A program made the position numbers and the translations under genes. Below, piece by piece: positions 33,020 through 40,782 of a stretch of DNA of 64,000 nucleotides. Below the pieces are notes generated by a model. That model was given only the letters and a program-made list of their open reading frames with translations. It ran no database searches and was not told where the DNA came from. Source of the DNA: Paenibacillus puerhi (GTDB taxonomy: Bacteria > Bacillota > Bacilli > Paenibacillales > NBRC-103111); contig NZ_WUWM01000001.1 in the NCBI RefSeq assembly GCF_009846885.1, forward strand, positions 1-64,000. Direction: 5' to 3'. Each line of letters begins with the position of its first letter. Position 1 is the first letter of the stretch.

Positions 33020-33913
33020 ATGAATGCCAATGCCGACTATGCCGCCGCCCCGCGCCGCCGACCGGCCGCCGTCGCCGTGAAGAAGCAGGCGTGGCAGCGG
33101 CTCGGGAAAATCGCGGTTACCCTGATCATGCTGTTCTTCGCGGTGCTGATGGTGCTGCCGTTCATCTGGATGATCTCCACATCCTTCAAAACGCCGAGCG
33201 AGGTGTTCGAATACCCGATCGCCTGGATTCCCACCCAGCCCGTATGGGAGCATCATATCAAGATATGGACGGGATCGAGCAGCTTCGTGCCGTACTATAT
33301 CAACTCCCTGAAGGTTTCGCTGATCAGCATGGCGGGCGCGACGTTCCTGTCCGCGCTGGCGGCTTACGGCTTTACCAAGGTGGAGTTCAAGGGCCGGGAC
33401 ACGCTGTTCCTTCTCTACATCGCAATGATGATGATTCCGCCTCAGGTGCTGTTCGTGCCGAAGTTCATTATGTTCAAGTGGCTGGGCATCTTCAACACGC
33501 ACTGGGCACTGATCCTGCCCGGGATGATTACGATCTTCGGCGTGTTTATGATGCGGCAGTTCTTCATCTCGATTCCGAAGGACATCTCCGAATCCGCGTT
33601 CATCGACGGAGCCGGACACCTCCGCATCTTCGCGCAGATCATGCTGCCGCTCGCCAAGCCGGCGCTGGCGACACTGGCCATCATCGACTTCTCGTGGCAC
33701 TGGAACGATTTCGAGAACGCGCTGGTGTTTCTGATCAGCCGGGAGCTGTATACGGTCCCGCTCGGCCTGCAAAATTTTATTATGGAGTTTAACGTCGATT
33801 ACAACGGGATGATGGCAGCCGCCTCGGCGGGGATTCTACCGATGCTGGTGGTGTTTCTGATCGGGCAGCGGTTCATTATTCAGGGCTTGTCCAGCACGGC
33901 TGTGAAAGGGTAA
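33020..33913 (+). CDS. Carbohydrate ABC transporter permease (MsmG/UgpE-type)
   Basis: Second permease, 297 residues, preceded by AAAGGAGG. The EAA loop reads SESAFIDGAGHLRIFAQIMLP and the C-terminus RFIIQGLSSTAVKG is typical of the MsmG group. A 30-residue basic, alanine-rich N-terminal extension precedes the first helix. A terminator follows at 33934. Confidence 0.92.
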   Translation: MNANADYAAAPRRRPAAVAVKKQAWQRLGKIAVTLIMLFFAVLMVLPFIWMISTSFKTPSEVFEYPIAWIPTQPVWEHHIKIWTGSSSFVPYYINSLKVSLISMAGATFLSALAAYGFTKVEFKGRDTLFLLYIAMMMIPPQVLFVPKFIMFKWLGIFNTHWALILPGMITIFGVFMMRQFFISIPKDISESAFIDGAGHLRIFAQIMLPLAKPALATLAIIDFSWHWNDFENALVFLISRELYTVPLGLQNFIMEFNVDYNGMMAAASAGILPMLVVFLIGQRFIIQGLSSTAVKG

Positions 33914-33933
33914 GTGGAGTTGGTCAAGTGGAA

Positions 33934-33963
33934 ACAGCCTTCTGCGAAGAAGGCTTGTTTTTG
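33934..33963 (+). terminator. Terminator of the binding protein-permease operon
   Basis: ACAGCCTTC (33934-33942) pairs with GAAGGCTTGT (one bulged base) and is followed by TTTTTG. Confidence 0.7.
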
Positions 33964-34049
33964 TTCGCTATCGTGTACTAAGCTGAAGGAAAGAAAAGCT
34001 GTCTTGCACGGCAAGTGAAGACGGACTCTGGAAAGGGTGGCTAACGAGC

Positions 34050-35921
34050 ATGGATTCCTTACCAAGAAAATCAAAGCTGAAGCCGTCGGCCTGGCTGCCC
34101 CACACCTTGAGAAACCGGCTGTTTCTCGCCTTCGTCCTGCTGATCCTGCTGCCGCATGCCTTCCTGAATCTGTACAACTTCAATCGGGTGGAGGCTGTGC
34201 TCCGGAAGCAGACGGCCGATCAGAATCTGGATCAGATGCTCTCATTGAACAAATCGCTGGAGGACTTCTTGAATGTAGCCTACAAGTCCGTCATTCTCGT
34301 GGAGCAGGATGATACCGCATCCTCCGTTCTACAGGTTCCGGACCGGTATGACGAGCTGCAGCGGGTCTACCTGATCGAAACCAAGTTCAAGTCCATCATG
34401 AACAGTCTGTTTCTCAGCCTGTCGCCTGTCTACTACACGATAGTGGACTTTACGGGCCATGTCTACGCCTCTTATCAGCCCTATGAGAGCCTATCCTATG
34501 GGCGAATGACCAGCGAGCCTTGGTATGTGAAGGCGACGCAGCAGCCCGGCGTATATGCTTGGGACTGGGAGAGGAACTACACGAGCCGGGACGTGTCGCG
34601 CAGTCCGGAGCTTCTGACCTACGCGACTGCGCTGAAGAACCGCAACAACACGCCTTTTGCGGCCCTGCGCGTCAGTGTGGATGTGTATGAATGGTTCCGG
34701 CTGGCTACGCAATTTTCCCAGGAAAAGTATTTGCTGCTGGACCTGGACGGCACCATTCTCGCGGATAGCAAGCAGAGGCTGTCCGGGCAAGGGGAGAGGC
34801 TGACCGGGGTGCCCGCGCTCGTAGACAAGGGCTACTATGTGTCCGGCTCTTATCTGCATATCTACTCCAAGCTGCCCCGGCTGGATAAAGTGCTGATCAA
34901 GCAGGTTCCGCTTGACGTTATTTACGCGGAGGTGGACCGGCTGAAGCGGTCGTTTTTTACCGTATCGGTATCGCTGACGCTGGCTTTTATTACGATCACG
35001 CTGCTGATCGCCTCGACGATCACCAAGCCCTTGCATCATCTGCAGCGCCGGATGGCTGATGCGGTGGATAAGCGGTTCCGCGTGAAGCTGCCCGAGGCCA
35101 ATCGCCAAGGCGAGGTGCTCCAGCTGACGCGAGCCTTCAACCGGATGATGGGCGATATGGAGGAGCTGGTTCAGCGGCTGAAGGAGGAGGAGCGGAAGAA
35201 GGAGGCCGTCCGCTTCCAGGTGCTGCTTTCGCAGACCAACCCGCATTTTCTGCTCAATACGCTCAATACGATCAAATGGCTGGCGCTGGTGGAGAAGCAG
35301 CCGGATATCGCGGAGATCTGCGTCAGCCTGGGCAAGCTGCTGGAGGCCGGGCTGAACTCCGAGCTGGAGCTGATCCATGTGCGGGAGGAGCTGCATCTCG
35401 TCGAGTCTTATATGTATATTCAAAATTTCCGCTACAAACAGCAGTTTGAGCTGCGGGTTGAGGCGGAGCCGGGGCTGGAATATGCCCTGATTCCGAAGCT
35501 GAGCCTTCAGCCGCTGGCGGAGAACAGCATCCAGCATGGCTTCATGGAGCTGGAGGGTCAAGGGCTGATCACCGTCAGGGTTTATGCCCGCGGAGACCGA
35601 CTGTATCTGGAGGCAGAGGACAACGGAGCCGGCATGAAGCCGGGGACGACGCCGGGTACGAAGTTGGATACGAGACCGGATGCGGCTGGTACGACGCCGG
35701 GTACGGGCAAGCCGGAACGCAGAAGGCCCGGGATCGGGATCAGCAACCTGAGGGAGCGGCTGGAGCTGCTGTTCAAGGGAAATTCGGGGCTGGAGGTGCT
35801 GCCGCAGCAGCAGGGCACGTTGGTCCGTTTTTATTTGCCGCTGCTGCTGTCGAAGCCGTATGAGGAGACGGCGGTAGCGGATGACAAGCCGGCGGTCCAG
35901 CCGCTTCCCGGGGAGGGCTGA
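34050..35921 (+). CDS. YesM-type sensor histidine kinase
   Basis: A 623-residue membrane kinase of the LytS/YesM class. Helix 1 at about 25-45, an extracytoplasmic Cache-like sensor of about 245 residues, helix 2 near 305-325, a HAMP linker, the His_kinase motif with phospho-acceptor His399 (TNPHFLLNTLNTIKWL) and an HATPase_c domain (N-box Asn525 in NGAGM, later GIGISNLRERLELLF). Between those last two motifs lies a repetitive Pro-Gly-Thr insertion, residues ~530-555. It likely works with the YesN-type regulator at 38802, although a globin gene and a BNR-protein gene intervene. Confidence 0.92.
   Translation: MDSLPRKSKLKPSAWLPHTLRNRLFLAFVLLILLPHAFLNLYNFNRVEAVLRKQTADQNLDQMLSLNKSLEDFLNVAYKSVILVEQDDTASSVLQVPDRYDELQRVYLIETKFKSIMNSLFLSLSPVYYTIVDFTGHVYASYQPYESLSYGRMTSEPWYVKATQQPGVYAWDWERNYTSRDVSRSPELLTYATALKNRNNTPFAALRVSVDVYEWFRLATQFSQEKYLLLDLDGTILADSKQRLSGQGERLTGVPALVDKGYYVSGSYLHIYSKLPRLDKVLIKQVPLDVIYAEVDRLKRSFFTVSVSLTLAFITITLLIASTITKPLHHLQRRMADAVDKRFRVKLPEANRQGEVLQLTRAFNRMMGDMEELVQRLKEEERKKEAVRFQVLLSQTNPHFLLNTLNTIKWLALVEKQPDIAEICVSLGKLLEAGLNSELELIHVREELHLVESYMYIQNFRYKQQFELRVEAEPGLEYALIPKLSLQPLAENSIQHGFMELEGQGLITVRVYARGDRLYLEAEDNGAGMKPGTTPGTKLDTRPDAAGTTPGTGKPERRRPGIGISNLRERLELLFKGNSGLEVLPQQQGTLVRFYLPLLLSKPYEETAVADDKPAVQPLPGEG
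35641..35710 (+). repeat. Short tandem repeats encoding a Pro-Gly-Thr insertion in the kinase ATP lid
   Basis: Imperfect repeats of GACGCCGGGTACG-like units encode GTTPGTK and GTTPGTGK around residues 532-552 of the kinase. The insertion is in frame and sits in the flexible ATP lid, where length changes are tolerated. Slippage between copies could vary its length. Confidence 0.65.
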
Positions 35922-36042
35922 CGTCACGCCCCGTCGGGGAATGCGATTCGGGAAGAGGCGCAGGCGGCGCGAGCGCATGCAGGACTTCCGTCAGTGGCCG
36001 GGCTTGATGCGTCAGGCGGGATCCGGCGTAGGGCGTGCGGAC

Positions 36043-36090
36043 GAGTGGTCGAGTGGTCGAGTGGTCGAACGTTCGAGCGGTCGAGCGATT
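36043..36090. repeat. 8-bp tandem repeat, six units
   Basis: GAGTGGTC occurs three times in a row (36043-36066), then GAACGTTC, GAGCGGTC and GAGCGATT in the same 8-bp register. It lies in the 239-bp gap between the kinase and globin genes, where I see no gene. Confidence 0.8.
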
Positions 36091-36160
36091 GTCGATGAGT
36101 TGAACGACCATAAGGGCGGCGAATGATTCCATTCGACTTGCCCCTTTTCACCTTTGCTCA

Positions 36161-36523
36161 TCATTTATAGAGGATATCTTCTTTTAATGTACTTACGTGA
36201 TTCAAAACTTGATTAATATCATCTTCACTCACATTAAAATGTGCAAGCGCATCATGAAGATGCTTAGCAATGGCATCGAAATGAATGGGCTGTAAATTCA
36301 TCCCTTGGTGAGCTTTGGCCATCGACAATCCCGAATACTGGTTCGGACCGCCCAGAGCGAAGCTGATGAATTTAGTTTGATGTATTCGCTGCTTGTCCAT
36401 GTCCGTGTTCTTGAAAAATTGATTCACTGTCTTATCAGCTAAAACAAGTTCATAGAAGTAATCAACGACTTTTTCTATCGCTGGCTCTCCGCCCACTTTT
36501 TCATATAAGGTTGCAGTACTCAC
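36161..36523 (-). CDS. Truncated hemoglobin (group I)
   Basis: A 120-residue haem protein of the 2-on-2 globin fold, which binds O2 or NO. It opens STATLYEKVGGEPAIEKVVDYFYE, has the FF pair (NQFFKNTDM) and the proximal His region in SMAKAHQGMNL, where His is the probable F8 haem ligand. The GTG at 36523 is chosen: AAAGGATG lies seven bases upstream and the product then matches the family's length; the ATG at 36532 would overlap that ribosome site. It is oriented against the sugar locus and is probably an unrelated insertion into it. Confidence 0.88.
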   Translation of the reverse strand: MSTATLYEKVGGEPAIEKVVDYFYELVLADKTVNQFFKNTDMDKQRIHQTKFISFALGGPNQYSGLSMAKAHQGMNLQPIHFDAIAKHLHDALAHFNVSEDDINQVLNHVSTLKEDILYK

Positions 36524-36630
36524 GGTGTTCATCCTTTGCGTATTGAAGTGTTGGTTAATCCAATGGTTAGAATACCAATGTAGAATGAATTCATGCGACC
36601 TGATGCAGTGCACTAATCTCTGGAGGTGCC

Positions 36631-36762
36631 ATGACCATACACATCGTGATAAAGATGCGGGAGTGGCGTGGACGCCTGTTTACTTGGTTTTATCCCATGA
36701 TGCACACTCAACACAAATGGTGTTTGCTAGAAGTGCCCGAACTTCGATGCGGGAGGTTGTGA
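36631..36762 (+). CDS. Possible 43-residue ORF, unrecognised
   Basis: ATG at 36631 with GGAGGTG immediately upstream; encodes a Trp- and Met-rich basic peptide (MREWRGRLFTWFYPMM in its centre). No family is recognised. The stretch 36524-36830 between the globin and the repeat array holds nothing else I can support. Confidence 0.2.
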   Translation: MTIHIVIKMREWRGRLFTWFYPMMHTQHKWCLLEVPELRCGRL

Positions 36763-36830
36763 AACGAATGAACGACCTCGCAATGGACCCCAGCGCCGTT
36801 AATGTACCCGGTAACCTCGATCAAGCTTCA

Positions 36831-36968
36831 TAACGGACACAGATGACGTTACTTGTACAGAAAGCTGCCTTCGGTTAAGAGATCCAGGCGTTTAACGGCT
36901 CCTGGGTCCGTTACATCTACCAATCAGATGAAAAAGTGCCGATAGCGGCTCTGGAGTCCGTACCGAAG
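36831..36968. repeat. Dispersed TAACGGAC-core repeats, three units
   Basis: One forward copy (TAACGGACACAGATGACG from 36831) and two reversed copies (ending GGGTCCGTTA near 36913 and GGAGTCCGTA near 36963). The same core occurs four times in the MITE-like element at 29128. Forward and reversed copies can pair with one another. Confidence 0.7.
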
Positions 36969-36979
36969 GAAGGGATGCA

Positions 36980-37163
36980 CGGCGCGCCGACGTTCTCTGG
37001 AGTCCGTCCTGCAGGTACGAACTCACGTCGAATCGACGTTCTCGGGAGTCCATCCTACAGGTAAGAACCCTCGGCGCGCCGACGGTTTCCGGAATCCGTC
37101 CTACAGGTAAGAATTCTCGGCGCGCCGACGTTCTCTGGAATCCGTCCTGCAGGTACGAACTCT
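36980..37163. repeat. 46-bp tandem repeat, four units
   Basis: Four contiguous units of exactly 46 bp: 36980-37025, 37026-37071, 37072-37117 and 37118-37163. Three begin with the palindrome CGGCGCGCCG (an AscI-type site); the second has CGTCGAATCG. Each contains GGA(G/A)TCC(G/A)TCCT and ends near GGTA(C/A)GAA. Read in reverse, ACGGACTCCAGAGAACG relates the unit to the TAACGGAC-core family next to it. There are no unique spacers, so it is not a CRISPR array. Confidence 0.9.
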
Positions 37164-37235
37164 CAGTGAACCGACCGACGGCCTTCGGGCTTTCGCTCTA
37201 CCCGTGCCGGACATTATACGACTCCGCCAAGCAGG

Positions 37236-37334
37236 AAATCGTTCTACCCGCTGCGTCAATGACCGGAAATGCTGAATATCGTTCTATGAACCGCAAGATA
37301 TTGTTCATGTTCGGCCCTGTCGCGGCCGTGATAC
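37236..37334 (+). promoter_or_regulatory. Promoter with AAATCGTTC-type sites ahead of the BNR-type gene
   Basis: AAATCGTTCTA (37236-37246), ATATCGTTCTA (37276-37286) and ATATTGTTCAT (37298-37308) lie in direct orientation. The last two start 22 bp apart, the same spacing as the last two sites at 30576/30598. TACGAT follows about 25 bases after the final TTC, again as at the other promoter. This strongly suggests common control of the two transcription units. Confidence 0.6.
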
Positions 37335-37464
37335 GATAGGTGCAGCAACAGACAGCAAATTGTGTAAGCGCTTCATTTTGATGGAGAAAGATAGGATTGC
37401 CGTCCCATCGATCCGGGCTGCGCAAGGCTGCTTCTGCATGTTAGCTCTGAAGGAGGTTTTGACG

Positions 37465-38748
37465 ATGAGATGGATGAAACGGATAGGGAAAGCGGGACTC
37501 GCTGCCTCGGCTTTGCTGCTGGCGCTGCTTCCGGCAGGTACGGGACAGGCTGCCGCCGTGCTGACCGAGGTGCCTTATGCGATGGACTCGAGCAATCAGG
37601 CGGGATGGTGGTCGCCTCTGGCGACGTACGGCACCGGCAACGAGTACGCCTATATGGCGTATAACGCTCCTGGCAGTACGCCCGGCACGCATAAGGTGTA
37701 CATAGCCAGACGGGACGGAGCCGGAGCCTGGTCGAACATTCCGGTGATGAACGGGACGAATGTGGCCGAGTACATAGACGACATAGGCCACAATCAGCCT
37801 TCGATAGCCAGAGACGGAAGCGGCAGATTCCATGTGTTCGCCTCCATGCACGACAATCCCTGGAGGTATTTTCGCTCCGATACGGTCGGAGGGCCGCCCC
37901 AGAACCATTCGGCTGATCTGCCGGATGCCGGGATGGGTATCACGTATCCCGTTGTGAAGACAGCTCCTAACGGCGACTTGTACTTGCTGGTCCGCGGAGA
38001 TCAGGATCCGCAAGGCCGCCGGAACGGGGTGCTGTACCATTGGAACAACGCCTCTTCCGCCTGGAGCAAGGTAGCCGTGGTTGCTTCAGCCTTGAATCGC
38101 GCCGTCTATCCCAACGATCTCGCATTCGATGCAAGCGGCGATCTTCATATTTTGTTTGAGTGGTCGCATTTCCCTTCGAGTGTGCTCCGCCATGAGCTGT
38201 CTTATCTAAAATACAGTCCGGCTACCGGCGTATTTTCGAAGGCCGACGGTACCCCCGTCTCCGTGCCGGTCACTCCGGCTACCGCGGATAAGGTCCAGCC
38301 GCTGACGGGAAGCGAGGGTTATGTGAACAGCTCGCCCGATCCCGGCGGTCCCGGCGTACAGAGCGCCAAGCTAACCGTCGACGGGACCGGCTCTCCACTG
38401 GTCGCATACCGGTACCGGGAGGAAGGCAGCAGCCTGTTCTCCGTGAAATATGCGGCCTTCAACGGGGGCAGCGGTTGGGTCAGGCAGACCGTAGCGGACA
38501 CCGTGCAGACCAAGGCCGCCATCGATGTGACCTGGACGGGTTCGCAGGCGAGAGTCTATTACGCGACGGCGAGCGGAACGGATCGGGCCTTTATGGCCGT
38601 GAATACAGGAGCCTCCGGCTGGAGCGCGGTTTCGCTTGCCCCCGGCAAGCCGATCGAACGACTCGCTGTGGAACGGAACGCCAAGGGAGTCGATATTCTA
38701 TACTTGGTCGACATCACGAACCTCAAGCTGTATTACGGAAGAAACTGA
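37465..38748 (+). CDS. Secreted BNR-repeat protein, possible polysaccharide lyase or hydrolase
   Basis: A 427-residue exported protein. ATG 37465 is chosen for its AAGGAGG; the open frame extends upstream without a ribosome site. The signal peptide is clear (SALLLALLPAGTGQAAA). The rest looks like a BNR_4-type beta-propeller with the blade motif HNQPSIARDGSGRFHVFASMH and YPNDLAFDASGDLHILFEW. Propellers of this type form the catalytic domain of several uronate-polymer lyase families (PL24, PL25 and relatives), where His residues in these motifs take part in catalysis. With kduI in the region, a uronan lyase is an attractive but unproved call; a sialidase-like or binding role remains possible. 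Confidence 0.65.
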   Translation: MRWMKRIGKAGLAASALLLALLPAGTGQAAAVLTEVPYAMDSSNQAGWWSPLATYGTGNEYAYMAYNAPGSTPGTHKVYIARRDGAGAWSNIPVMNGTNVAEYIDDIGHNQPSIARDGSGRFHVFASMHDNPWRYFRSDTVGGPPQNHSADLPDAGMGITYPVVKTAPNGDLYLLVRGDQDPQGRRNGVLYHWNNASSAWSKVAVVASALNRAVYPNDLAFDASGDLHILFEWSHFPSSVLRHELSYLKYSPATGVFSKADGTPVSVPVTPATADKVQPLTGSEGYVNSSPDPGGPGVQSAKLTVDGTGSPLVAYRYREEGSSLFSVKYAAFNGGSGWVRQTVADTVQTKAAIDVTWTGSQARVYYATASGTDRAFMAVNTGASGWSAVSLAPGKPIERLAVERNAKGVDILYLVDITNLKLYYGRN

Positions 38749-38801
38749 CGCATGGTATAATTAAATCAGCTAAGGGATGATCAGGAGCAGGGGGTGGGAG
38801 C

Positions 38802-39617
38802 ATGTGGACCGTATTGCTGGTTGAGGATGAGGTGTTTGTACGAGAGTCGGTCAGGCGCATCGTGGATTGGCACAGCCTGGGCTTCGATGTCATAGGAGAA
38901 GCGGGTAACGGCGAGGAAGCGCTCGCTCTGATCGAGCAGCATCGCCCCCATCTGGTCATCTGCGATATTTTGATGCCAAAGATGAACGGGGTGGAGGTGC
39001 TGAAGCGCGTCCGCGAGGCGGACATCGACTGCCGCTTCATCATGCTGTCCTGTCTCAGCGACTTTGAATATGTACGGCAGGCGATGGAGTTCGGCGCCTC
39101 CAATTATATATTGAAGCTATCGATGAATGTGCAGTCCTTGATGGACGCTCTGGTCAAAGTGGATGCGGAGCTTAGGAAGCGGCCAAAGCGGGAAGGAGGC
39201 CGGGAGGCAGACGCAGGCTACCAGGAGGGAGGGCCGCCTGCACGGGCCTCAGACCTTCCCTCTTCCCTTCAGGCGGAGACCGGCCACAAGGAAGTTGACA
39301 AGCTGATTCTCTATATGAAGGAAAATTACCGCAGCATTATATCGCTGAAGACGCTGGCCGGGCAGGTCGCGATGGATGAGAAGTATATCAGCACGCTGTT
39401 CAAGAAAAAGACCGGAACGAACGTGATTCAGTTTCTACATCAACTGCGCATCGAAGAAGCCAAGCTCCGTCTGGAGCAGACCAGCTTGTCCGTGTCGGAG
39501 ATCGGCTTGCAGGTCGGTTATGAGAATGACAACTATTTCATCAAGATCTTCAAGCGGTTTACAGGGCTGACGCCGAATACGTACCGAAGCCGGTTTCTGA
39601 CCGGCCATCCGTCGTAG
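38802..39617 (+). CDS. YesN-type response regulator (receiver plus AraC HTH)
   Basis: A 271-residue regulator. The receiver domain (1-120) has the acidic pair EDE near residues 8-10, phospho-acceptor Asp55 (LVICDILMPKMNG) and the switch Ser/Lys positions (MLSCLSD, ILKLS). A charged, Gly-rich linker precedes the AraC-type double helix-turn-helix (SLKTLAGQVAMDEKYISTLFKK and VSEIGLQVGYENDNYFIKIFKR). GGGGGTGG precedes the ATG. The probable partner is the kinase at 34050, and the probable targets are the promoters at 30543 and 37236. Confidence 0.92.
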   Translation: MWTVLLVEDEVFVRESVRRIVDWHSLGFDVIGEAGNGEEALALIEQHRPHLVICDILMPKMNGVEVLKRVREADIDCRFIMLSCLSDFEYVRQAMEFGASNYILKLSMNVQSLMDALVKVDAELRKRPKREGGREADAGYQEGGPPARASDLPSSLQAETGHKEVDKLILYMKENYRSIISLKTLAGQVAMDEKYISTLFKKKTGTNVIQFLHQLRIEEAKLRLEQTSLSVSEIGLQVGYENDNYFIKIFKRFTGLTPNTYRSRFLTGHPS

Positions 39618-39699
39618 CCCTCCTCTTCGCCTCCTTTTCTTAGTTTTATTGTAAGAAAAACATTGAGCTTGCCCAATAATTTAGCCTGGGGTGATAATT

Positions 39700-39879
39700 T
39701 TGAATAAAATTGTAGTTTTGCTTTGTTTACTCGCTGTTGCATCCATTTTATTTGGTATTGCCGTGAAAGACATGATAACGTTCGCGCCAACGATTGGATG
39801 GGTGCTAGCTATTTTGTTATTTGTAACTGCTACATGCATAGCGGTCGCCAAAGGAAAAAGCAATGAAAAGCAAGTCTAG
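39700..39879 (+). CDS. Small two-span membrane protein
   Basis: A 59-residue hydrophobic protein with two helices (IVVLLCLLAVASILFGIAV and TIGWVLAILLFVTATCIAVA) and a lysine-rich tail. The TTG at 39700 is likely the start, with GGGGTGA about six bases upstream; GTG 39691 lies within that ribosome site. No family recognised. The region turns markedly AT-rich here. Confidence 0.5.
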   Translation: MNKIVVLLCLLAVASILFGIAVKDMITFAPTIGWVLAILLFVTATCIAVAKGKSNEKQV

Positions 39880-39964
39880 TGTGAGCAGTTTAAGCGCTAA
39901 TATACATAGTTTGTATTATTAAAAATATAGACTTCTCCCAGAAGGCTAATAGCGAAGCAAGTTG

Positions 39965-39989
39965 GAGGGTCCAATCGGACTCTTTTTTA
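39965..39989 (+). terminator. Terminator downstream of the small membrane protein
   Basis: GAGGGTCC pairs with GGACTCTT (two G-U pairs) around AATC and is followed by a T run. Confidence 0.6.
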
Positions 39990-39993
39990 TATT

Positions 39994-40236
39994 AGACAAT
40001 CTGCCATACCTAGCTGCGCGGCAGTGAGCGCCACGGTCACCGGCACCTCCACGCGATCGGCGAAGCCGCGGATATCTGCTTCCGGTGCAGCGTAACAGCG
40101 GACGATGCAGTCGGGGGCTCGGTCCGACGGTAACGGCGGCCGAGGTCTCCGGCGCGCTCAGCTGCTCCTTGACCTTGCTCTGACATTTCGCGCACCCTCT
40201 GGATATCGAATAGCAACACAAATCAAGCACGGTCAT
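39994..40236 (-). pseudogene. Possible decayed ORF, unrecognised
   Basis: On the minus strand one frame opens with an ATG at 40236 and a Cys-rich start (SISRGCAKCQSKVKEQL). A second frame then ends with APDCIVRCYAAPEADIRGFA and a stop near 39994. Both pieces have protein-like composition and a higher G+C than the flanks, as if one gene had been broken by a frameshift. I cannot name the family. Confidence 0.25.
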
Positions 40237-40782
40237 GCGCCAGCGCTCCTAGCGGGAAAGATCATTTTGCTGGAAAAGAGAATCGTGCTGCCTATACATT
40301 CAAATATAGATAGACTCATCATAGCCAAATAGTGCTGACAATCATCTTTGCTTCGATCTCAATTGTTGACCCAACTGGCGAAAGCGGCTTCCGTCAGGCA
40401 TCCGAATGAGAATCACCTGCGCATATTCAAGCAGACGGAAGAATTCCCTCGTCGTTGGTTGTGCCAGTTTTCGTTTCGTCGTTGCGATCAGGGGGCGGTG
40501 CTCACTCGTCTGGCCGCGAACCAGGTAGGTCGGGGAGGGTCCGTCCACGATATGCCGAGTACGAATATGGAATGCGCCATCGCTGCGATCGGCGTTTTTT
40601 TGTTGCCGGGAAGTATTGCAGGAATCCGATATATCTTATATGATGCAGGCAGGCAAGCTCAACCTAGGAAGTACGGCGATCCCTCAGAATCGGATAGGCT
40701 CCGCCAAGCGTGGTTCCTAGGTGCTGCTGCCGGAAGTTTGCCCCAAAGACTTTATACATCTGCTTGGAAGTGAGGGTTCAGC
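40237..40782. other. Degenerate region without a supportable gene, containing one terminator
   Basis: Open frames on both strands are short, lack ribosome sites and show no recognisable motif. A plus-strand hairpin (CGCCATCG 40575-40582 with CGATCGGCG, one bulged base) followed by TTTTTTT at 40595-40601 looks like a genuine terminator. It implies that a plus-strand gene once ended here. Confidence 0.5.

Noticed and set aside
34491..35978. 495-codon open frame on the minus strand
   Set aside because: Antisense of the sensor kinase; composition is dominated by Leu, Gln, and Arg as in shadow frames.
36525..36833. 102-codon plus-strand frame upstream of the repeats
   Set aside because: It overlaps the start of the globin gene on the opposite strand, begins without a ribosome site and shows no motif.
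36980..37163. 46-bp tandem repeats resembling a CRISPR array
   Set aside because: The units follow one another with no unique spacers, and no cas gene is present in the window.
40348..40773. 141-codon plus-strand frame before the second exporter
   Set aside because: It passes straight through a strong terminator hairpin (40575-40601), has no ribosome site and no recognisable family.
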